From the NCBI RefSeq assembly GCF_003589595.1, contig NW_020654422.1:19396094-19460093 (forward strand): a stretch of DNA of 64,000 nt, in the 5' to 3' direction. The notes under the pieces were generated by a model. The model saw only the letters and a list, made by a program, of their open reading frames with translations. It searched no databases and was not told where the DNA came from. Below are positions 57,546-64,000 of this stretch, piece by piece. Position 1 is the stretch's first letter. Each line of letters opens with the position of its first letter. Position numbers and translations under genes: made by a program. Origin of the DNA: Hyposmocoma kahamanoa. Its lineage: Eukaryota; Arthropoda; Insecta; Lepidoptera; Cosmopterigidae.

Positions 57546-57660
57546 GATGACACAGTGGCAGTACCTATCAGATCTTTGCGATTTAAAGCTCTGAGTGGTA
57601 CAGTAACTGTCATGGAGCTTACCATTAGGCGCATGCCTTGTTCGTTCCTTCACTTCATAT
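57546..57660 (+). repeat. Repeat A copy, right of insertion
   Basis: ACACAGTGGCAGTACC, then TTTGCGATTTAAAGCTCTGAG to TTGTTCGTTCCTTCACTTC. Completes the copy begun at 56882. Confidence 0.85.
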
Positions 57661-57677
57661 TATAAAAACAAAAACCC

Positions 57678-57750
57678 TGTTCTGCCATCAAGTAGTATTA
57701 TGAGCACTGCTGCGTTCTAATTTTGAAGGGTAAGGTTTCAGGTGAAGCTA
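57678..57750 (+). repeat. Repeat A central fragment
   Basis: GCCATCAAGTAGTATTATGAGC to TTTTGAAGGGTAAGGTTTCAGG. Confidence 0.7.
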
Positions 57751-57779
57751 AAGGCTGTCCTTCTTCTTCTTTCTAGTTG

Positions 57780-57950
57780 TTCTCAAGAAGGCCTCATTCG
57801 ATTTCTGCCGAGTCTCTTGGTTCCACCTGCGTCCAATTCAACCTGGCAACTCTCCTTATATTGTCCTTACATCGCATCTGCGGATTTTTCACCCCTAAGT
57901 CACCAAATGAGGACCGCCTTGCACCAGGAGCCATGTTTTCGAGCAACATT
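57780..57950 (-). pseudogene. LINE polymerase C-terminal relic
   Basis: Minus-strand translation MRCKDNIRRVARLNWTQV followed by EPRDSAEIE resembles the extreme C-terminus of insect RTE/CR1-like polymerases (RW.DDI..VAG..W.QVAQDR). Embedded among Repeat A fragments. Short, with no other conserved part. Confidence 0.55.
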
Positions 57951-57954
57951 TTTA

Positions 57955-58100
57955 GTAGCAACAGAGCTGCTTTTGGAAGAGTTCGTGTTGGTGAAATTAC
58001 AGGCACATGGGACTTTTCAACTTATGTTTCAGGGCGTCAGGCGCAGATTTAAAGCTTTGAGTGGCTCTGCAACTGGGCGCACGACTTATTTGTCTCATCG
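57955..58100 (+). repeat. Repeat A copy, heavily deleted
   Basis: TAGTAGCAACAGAGCTGC, GTGAAATTACAGGCACATGGG, AGATTTAAAGCTTTGAG, GGGCGCACGACTTATTTG. Confidence 0.8.
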
Positions 58101-58593
58101 TTCAATCAAAGGTCATACTAAACTACATTGACAGACAAATCCGGTGCAATGAACTAGTAATAAAGTATTGAATAAACACGAGCCAATCAACATCAAATGA
58201 TAAATTTTATTGCACTCAAAGTAAAACGAATAAAGAACGCAGCTCTACAAAGTATTAGTTAGACCAGAATTTTTTGTCTCCGATTGGACGGAGGTGTTAA
58301 CCGGTGTAATTATGGCCTTTTGACTTGTTCCAGCTGAATATAAATACTTTATCTTCATCGCGAGATAAATACACAGAGCCTGTAAATAACATTTCAATGA
58401 CAAGAGAAGTAATTGGAATCATATCGACGTCGATCACATGAGTAAAATTTATTATATAATGAAATACCCGAGTTAGTAGGTACCTACTCGTGTTATATAT
58501 TCTTTGTTTGTTTCTTAGAGCTAATTTTTAGAGGGCTTTAGAATCTGTGCTCCTGGGCTTATTAAACAAAAAATCTGTGAGGAATTTCCTTAA
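58101..58593. other. Non-coding spacer
   Basis: No gene or clear repeat. Confidence 0.45.
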
Positions 58594-58690
58594 TGTTCTT
58601 TTTACGATACCAAATGACGCGATGAAGTAGACGTGCGCCTGATGGCAAGCGACACGCCAGTCCCTAACTATTGCAGTGCCACTCAGAGTT
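58594..58690 (-). repeat. Repeat A 3' fragment, inverted
   Basis: ACGATACCAAATGACGCGATG to TGCAGTGCCACTCAGAGTT. Confidence 0.8.
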
Positions 58691-58704
58691 AATGTGCAAG
58701 GGAA

Positions 58705-59545
58705 TTGCACGATTTAATGTCGACTTCCCCTTTCCATCGCTATCTACAAATCCGAGAGATAGGGTTTTCCGGAGAGACTACGGGTTCGACGGCAAGACCA
58801 GGCGTCCGGGCCAAGCCCTCCGCCAGTGATATGCCTTTGCGGGGGTCTCTGGCGGACCCGGACTTAGGTAAAGACTCGCTGGGGTTTGTGGTTAGCTGCA
58901 GAGACGGACATGTTTATCTGCCCCGGTTTTGCTTGCGCCGGGGCGTCTGTCTCGTGAGCAGCTAGCGCGTCTTAGTAGCGGTCTAGTTGAGGGCCTGTAC
59001 GCGAGGAGACGTGCGGAACACGTGAGTTGCCCTTTAAGTTGGAAGCTATGTCCGGACATTGTCGCAGAACACTGCGACTGACATCTCCGGCACTAGCCCG
59101 GAGATAAGCTAGATATCTTCTGGTCTCTCTAGCCACTTAGGTTATTGGGAACTGGAGAGACATCGTTTTTCGGCGTCGGGAAGTGAGCGTGCCTTACAGC
59201 TCCACCACCAATGAGGAGATTTGGTAGTGGACTCAGAGTCGACGGCTTAGCGGTGGCAACCGCTACTTGTGCAATGCGCAACGGGAAGTGAGCGTGCCTA
59301 CAGCTCCGGTATCTATCTGGAAAATAGGGAAGGTACTGTAAGTGTACCCGGGGCGTGTCACCCGAGGCTTAAGCCTCTCGAAGAACCGGGTGAAGTCAAG
59401 TGACAGAGGTCTGTGACAACCCTGTGCACTGGCTGATCTGGGGTCAGAACCTGAACTTATAAGGTTCCTGTGCGCGCACAGGTTTTAGTGCCCTCCTTGT
59501 ATGCCCTAAGGGTAGGTAGGGAGGGTCACTATAATCAAAACTAAC
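58705..59545 (+). repeat. Repeat F, longest copy
   Basis: The part from TGTCCGGACATTGTCGCAG (about 59050) matches the other Repeat F copies. The preceding 58720-59049 is equally GC-rich and probably belongs to the same element. It has an 86-residue frame (58705-58965) with no motif I recognise. Ends GGGAGGGTCACTATAATC. Likely LINE-derived, but no reverse transcriptase signature is present. Confidence 0.7.
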
Positions 59546-59575
59546 GTAGAAAGATATGGGAGCTGCCATATGTTG

Positions 59576-59738
59576 CAGAGGTTACAGGTTCGATTCCCGG
59601 GCCGTATTATTGTATTATTTATTTCGTGAGTTTGGGTGTAATTTGTGGTTGTTTAAGAGTCTGTCCATGGCACCCGCGACACAGGGTTTCTCTAGTGCAG
59701 GGCTATGTTGAGTGTGTGCGTTATTATTATTATCATCG
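59576..59738 (+). mobile_element. SINE-1 copy, 5'-truncated
   Basis: B box ACAGGTTCGATTCCCGGG, CGTGAGTTTGGGTGTAATTTG, CCATGGCACCCGCGACACAGG and an ATT microsatellite end. The A box is missing. Confidence 0.82.
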
Positions 59739-59740
59739 GG

Positions 59741-59975
59741 GGACCAGACGAAGGCTGGGGTTCCATCTCAAGTTTCACTTCTACATTTATATGCCAAACG
59801 TCTATGGAGTGGAGTTCCCTGCCTGCAGATTTGTTCCCTGAACTTGGGCCTTATGACTTGTGCCTTTTCAAGACAAGAGTGAATAGGCATTATTTAGGTA
59901 CGCTTCATCGTCGACTTCATCGTTACTTTCCATCAGGCGAGATGGAAGCCAAAATGCTAATATTTTCTTCATAAA
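59741..59975 (+). pseudogene. LINE polymerase C-terminal relic with poly-A tail
   Basis: Translates as MEWSSLPADLFPE, then YDLCLFKTRVNRHYLG and PSGEMEAKMLIFSS before a stop, followed by an A run at about 59971. This is the same WSSLP..FKTRVNRH signature as at 41080. It is preceded directly by a SINE-1 and followed by Repeat A. Confidence 0.8.
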
Positions 59976-59979
59976 AAAA

Positions 59980-60136
59980 ATCTTTAAATCACAAAGATCC
60001 AAGAGGCACTACCTTTGCGCCCGTCATCCTGAGACATAAATTGACAAGTCCCATGTGCCTATGATTTCACCAGCCCCTTACCCTTCAAAATCGGAAAGCA
60101 GTAATGCTCACATTACTGCTTGGCGGCAGAAATATG
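59980..60136 (-). repeat. Repeat A middle part, inverted
   Basis: TTTAAATCACAAAGATCCAAG, ACATAAATTGACAAGTCCC, AGTAATGCTCACATTACTG, TTGGCGGCAGAAATATG. Confidence 0.88.
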
Positions 60137-60559
60137 TACGAGTAAGGACAAAGATCCGAAACTCAACATGTTATCCGAAACTCAATAAGCAAATATGGTA
60201 TTTATTAAAATGCAAAAAGGTACCATGCAGTTGCGTCCCACTTATCTAATGACAAGTATCCGCCAATTAAGCCCTGGCGCAGGGCACACGACAAAAACTC
60301 GTCTGAGGGCCTTTCAGAGGCGCTACCGAACTTAATTGGACGTCGTGGTTATCGACTGCAGGTTATTATTGTCAGGTGGCAAAGACGATCGGTAAATAAT
60401 CGAAGGTCGCTTGAATTCCACGTAGACTTTTAACTGAAGCCAGGGATGTAGGGAGGCCGGGAATTAATACTACCTTTGTTCGAATTTAAATTTGTCCCGT
60501 ACTAATACGGTTGCTTGGGTCCAGCGGCAGGGTCACTGGCGTTATGTCAGAATTTATTT
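60137..60559. other. Single-copy non-coding
   Basis: Locally GC-richer around 60270-60450; no gene recognised. Confidence 0.45.
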
Positions 60560-60860
60560 TTTTACAAATGTAACTAAAGCCATTAGACAAATACTATGTA
60601 TCCTATACTCTACGTGTTTTATTTAGTTCCGTGGAAATAAAAAAAAATCATATGTAAAGCACGTATTGAAGACAGCGGTTTTCTTGTAAAATTTCGAGTT
60701 AGGTTTGTGTTTTTTTTTTCTATCGTGAAAATTTTACGAATCGTATTTTTACACCATCTAGTAATCAGTGTATATCCCTAATTTTACTATATATTTTTTC
60801 CAAAGTCATCGATATAACACTTTCACTGTTTGCGGAATCAACCAAAGCCATTTGAGGTTG
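60560..60860 (+). repeat. Repeat N copy
   Basis: Partner of 20762-21040, with small insertions; both end TTTGAGGTTGC. Confidence 0.65.
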
Positions 60861-61015
60861 CGTCTAAGCAATGCTTAATGACAAACAACGCTAGCTACAA
60901 AATTGTTATTTTTAGAAGAAGGATATAGTTATTCCTGAGTTATTCTGCTGATATATCTACCTACTTGGTTTTAGGACTCGAAAATTTGTTAAATTAGTGT
61001 CATAATTATTAATAC

Positions 61016-61620
61016 AAAGATCGAACACTCAGAAAAAATTCCTTCGATCCGGTCGGATTCGAATATATATATATATATATAATACAGTGAACAGCGACAT
61101 CTCTCGCCAGGACTGGTAGCTGTAAAGATACTCACTGGGTGATAAATCTGTCAAAGTCAAATATCAATTCAATAAAAATTTAATTAAAAATAATCTCATT
61201 AAAATTCCTTCGAATCGGCCGGATTCGAACCGACGTCTTCTAGACCTGCGGACCTCACGAATTGTTCTATGTGCTTGTTTTCGTGTCTTTGTATTTGGTT
61301 TTTCAACGACTTTTTAGACGTAGCGCCATCTATGAGAAATCTATGAAAGTTTTATCACCCAGTTAGATACCTTTTCAGCTACCAGCCCTGGCGAGAGATG
61401 TCGCTATTCACTGTATTTAATTTTTTTATTTAATTGATATTCAATTATTTTTGTGAAATTACTCCACTAGTTTGTTATAATTATTAATCCGAATCCGGTT
61501 CGAGTCCGGCCGGATCGAAGGAATTTTTTCTGAGTGTTCGATCTTTGTATTAATAATTATAACAAACTAGTGGAGTAATTTCACAAAAATAATTGAATAT
61601 CAATTCAATAAAAATTTAAA
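61016..61620. mobile_element. SINE-2 cluster in alternating orientations
   Basis: Four pieces: minus tail and B box (61016-61063), plus body (61083-61195), minus head and body (61206-61485), plus B box and tail (61493-61614). The middle has an AT microsatellite. It looks like repeated insertion of the family into itself or a foldback rearrangement. Confidence 0.82.
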
Positions 61621-62154
61621 AATAATCTCATTCAAAATATGGACACTACTGCGTTGTTTAAAAAGCTACCGAAAACGTTTGTGCTAATAAGAATACGGAA
61701 ATGACGGAAACCACCAAAATTATTACTGAAAGTTCCGTAAAAATGTATCTAATACTGCTACACCAAAGTAATTTATATTTTACCGAAAACTAGTGTTAGC
61801 CATTTTTATCGCAAATTAGATATTATAAATTTAAAAGTGTAGATTTCATAAATATTGGTGTTAAACTAGTTTTAATTTTTTTTTTCACCGATGGATATTT
61901 TCTGGTCAATTTTTAATTTGAATTTTTTTTCTTTAAAATGTGTCAAGTTTACGTTTACTACATAGTATAGTCAAACAAATAATTTCAATAAGAAATAACA
62001 AATGACATGGCTTTGTGCTTACACTCATTTGAATTTTGAATTTGATAATGAAAATGACAAAAAAAAATTGGTAACTTACTTTATCTTTTGGCAGGTTAGT
62101 ATATTAGCGGAAGCTACGCGCGCGGAAGTACAGATTTTTTTGTAGAATTGTGAC
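61621..62154. other. AT-rich non-coding
   Basis: No gene or clear repeat. Confidence 0.45.
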
Positions 62155-62364
62155 TTGAACAAGTTCTTCATTGTTCGTCTAAATATGATTAATATTGTCG
62201 CTATATTCTGTGTTTATTTTTCAGTAACTCATTTTAACGGAACTTACTTTTGGTACGCTGCTATTTTCCTTATTTTTCCTATACTAAGAGGACTTTCCCA
62301 TGGCCTAAATATCAATCCTGAATTTGTAAGTGGTGGCGGCGGTTATAATATATTATTATTGTAA
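62155..62364 (+). CDS. Hydrophobic ORF or internal exon, unrecognised
   Basis: The frame has an ATG at 62185 and encodes about 59 residues with a strongly hydrophobic core (WYAAIFLIFPILRGL). It also reads as an exon: a pyrimidine-rich TTTATTTTTCAG acceptor ends at 62223 and a TTTGTAAGT donor begins at 62323, giving a roughly 99-bp exon ending NINPEF. A multi-pass membrane protein exon or its pseudogene is possible. No partner exon was found, and no family is recognised. Confidence 0.3.
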   Translation: MNKFFIVRLNMINIVAIFCVYFSVTHFNGTYFWYAAIFLIFPILRGLSHGLNINPEFVSGGGGYNILLL

Positions 62365-62845
62365 TCAAATGCATCCTACATTTTAAAAGTTAATGCTTTT
62401 AAAATATTGTTGTATTGTAAGAGCATTCTTTAGAATTATATATTCATTTATTCATTTGGAACACGAATAGATTTCATAGAAAATATAAGATAGAAAGACA
62501 ACATTTGGTAAGGCACAATTCTTAGGTGTAAGCCAATTACAGGTATTCGCATCATTCTATATATACCCAGATACAAAAAAAAATTTAAGGTAAAATTTAA
62601 GGTAAATAATTGATTATAAGATCGAAATAAACAGTTGATTGATGTAAATATGACAGCAATGATGCAATTGTATTAATTAAATATTTTGTGAAAGATAAAA
62701 GAAATAATAATGAAAATAAATTATTAAGCTGTAGGCACATGCGATTTACATTTAAATTTATAGAGAGAATCATTAAAAATGTCAAGACCAGTTGGATTGC
62801 AATTATTAAATGTGTTATAACGTCTTCGGAATTATGCCTTCAAAA
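62365..62845. other. AT-rich non-coding
   Basis: No gene. No clear AATAAA on the minus strand serving the gene at 62846-63263 was found here. Confidence 0.45.
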
Positions 62846-63263
62846 TTAAACGATGTTGTTAAAAAATGCCTCGTCTATTGCCTCGGTCCAGTCCTGTGTC
62901 CATCTAAGTGTGTGATGCCAAGGTTCTATTTCTGAAGTAGTGATAGCAAAAACCCCCGTGAAATTGCACTCGTGTACGTTGTAGCAAAAAAGTGCATCAC
63001 CAAAAGGAGTTTGAAATTTTAATTGTGTAGTTAGGGCGCTAGGAGACAATTTCTTCTCAACGTACTGCGCTGTGATCGATGATGACAGTTTTTAGCAGAA
63101 AACAAAAGCGAATCGAAGACTGTGGTCTATTTTTTAAATGTTTTGTAAACATACAGGTACTTACCGGTACAGATAAACTACCGCTGTAATTAAAATACCT
63201 ATTTATGGAAGTCTTATCGAACGGGTTATGTCGCGCATTTGCAACGCTGCTAAAAGTAGACAT
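62846..63263 (-). CDS. Putative two-exon small protein, unknown function
   Basis: Gene model: exon 1 at 63165-63263 (ATG 63261-63263, exactly 33 codons), a 100-base intron with GTAAGT donor and CAG acceptor, exon 2 at 62846-63064 (72 codons plus TAA). The junction is phase 0 and gives 105 residues. Exon 2 is not low-complexity: LKFQTPFGDALFCYNVHE and SEIEPWHHTLRWTQDWTEA look like real protein, with many aromatic and charged residues. There is no signal peptide or membrane segment. I recognise no family. Exon 1 and its leader resemble the terminus of MITE-3 (about 34 of 42 bases by eye), so a transposon origin for the 5' end, or for the whole locus, should be considered. The acceptor has only a modest pyrimidine tract. 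Confidence 0.4.
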
Positions 63264-64000
63264 GTGTAACCAATCTGATATATTTTAAATTTTTTTTTGT
63301 CAAAAGTATACACTTTTTATTATATATAAATAACACTGGCTTGCGAAAGTGCAATTTGTAAAATATAATTATTTTACAAATTGGTAAAATAACGCCACAT
63401 CTGCAAAATTACAACTTTACAGGAAATACGTTTAAATATTCTAAGAACGAAAGTAACTGATAAATGTTGTAATTAATTCATGCTTCAATAGGGATGTACA
63501 TAATTTGTTGCATGTATAGTTCGTATAAAAAGTGTGGTAGCTTAAGGGTTTGATGTACCGCATCTTGAGCAGTCGTGGGTTCGAATCCGGGTCACTTTTG
63601 AGTGCGAAATTTTATTGGAAATTTACCATCAGTTTTGCGGTTTTAGTGGACTATGGCTTAAATAATAGGTTCTCAAACCTTTTGGCTACCCACCCACCTG
63701 CCTGAGGCAAATTAAAAAAATTTTGTGCGCTCACCGTCACAAAAAATAATTGAAAACACGCATTTTTTGTATTAGCTTAACAAAAAAAATCACAAGAAAA
63801 AAAATACATATGGTGAAAGATCTGTGTAAATTTATGTATAGGTTATTTCCTACTTGCCAAATACACATATTTAAAAATAAAAGAAACAAAAATTATTTCA
63901 TGGTTTTGAATAAGGACTATTTTGGCCAGAACTAGCTCACATAAAGCTTGTCTCATTTTGAGTTAAGTATATATGTATGTAGTATATATTTTGAGTTAAG
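63264..64000. other. Non-coding, with a SINE-4-like fragment
   Basis: At about 63533-63600 GTGGTAGCTTAAGGGTTTG and B box GGGTTCGAATCCGGG form a tRNA-derived head like SINE-4. A 61-residue basic frame at 63750-63935 is low-complexity. No gene seen. Confidence 0.5.

Noticed and set aside
57070..57653. 157- and 185-residue ORFs across the gap
   Set aside because: Almost entirely undetermined residues.
58705..58965. GC-rich 86-residue ORF as a host gene
   Set aside because: Lies in the presumed 5' part of Repeat F; open because of GC content, no motif.

Overview
This is an AT-rich, intron- and transposon-laden eukaryotic window, almost certainly insect and most likely Lepidoptera (butterfly or moth). 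The reasons are one unmistakable insect neural bHLH gene, several tRNA-headed SINE families, relics of an R4/Dong-type LINE sitting in TAA repeats and of a Ty3/gypsy element, and dispersed repeats of the type that saturate lepidopteran genomes. Nothing is bacterial: there are no operons, ribosome binding sites or CRISPR.

Only one gene is secure: an intronless achaete-scute-complex gene, best called asense, on the minus strand at 18037-19224. It has a full bHLH domain and a C-terminal WWQ motif. It sits in an island free of recognisable repeats (about 17.46-20.76 kb). Upstream of its ATG are an AUG-UGA start-stop pair, a six-codon uORF and a perfect Su(H)-type site. A second, weaker gene model is a two-exon small protein on the minus strand at 62846-63263. 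An exon-like hydrophobic ORF lies at 62155-62364 on the plus strand. The rest has no convincing host coding sequence.

Repeat labels used below. Repeat A: unclassified family, about 330 bp, over 30 copies or fragments; '+' is the orientation running from the AGAGCTCCTTGTGAAAG end to the CGTCCCGTCACTT end. Repeat I: about 290 bp, ends in AAACCGAC-like sequence. Repeat F: GC-rich, four copies. Repeat N: about 300 bp, two copies. SINE-1 (TGGCCGAACGG head, resembling Metulj-type SINEs), SINE-2 (TGGCTTAGTTGG head), SINE-3 (TGGTCAAGTGG head) and SINE-4 (GGCCTAATGG head): tRNA-derived. MITE-1 (termini CATCGAGTA, 8-bp target duplications), MITE-2 (termini CATTGA, 8-bp target duplications), MITE-3 (termini GAG..GTTACAC, TTA duplication, PIF/Harbinger-like).

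Layout: 0-17.4 kb is a transposon mosaic (Repeat A, all three MITEs, a gypsy reverse transcriptase relic). 17.4-21.6 kb is the asense island. 21.6-27.7 kb is a mosaic with a roughly 370-bp inverted duplication. 27.7-37.8 kb is unusually poor in repeats and is the best candidate for asense regulatory DNA, which is inference. 37.8-52.2 kb is a dense SINE/LINE mosaic with nested and duplicated composites. 52.2-56.9 kb is mostly single-copy. 56.9-61.6 kb is again dense mosaic, with a 400-base assembly gap at 57102-57501. 61.6-64 kb holds the two weak gene models. I did not find a convincing new multi-gene biological system; the strongest new-looking items are the non-autonomous transposon families, their nesting, and the resemblance between a transposon terminus and the first exon of the small gene near the right end.
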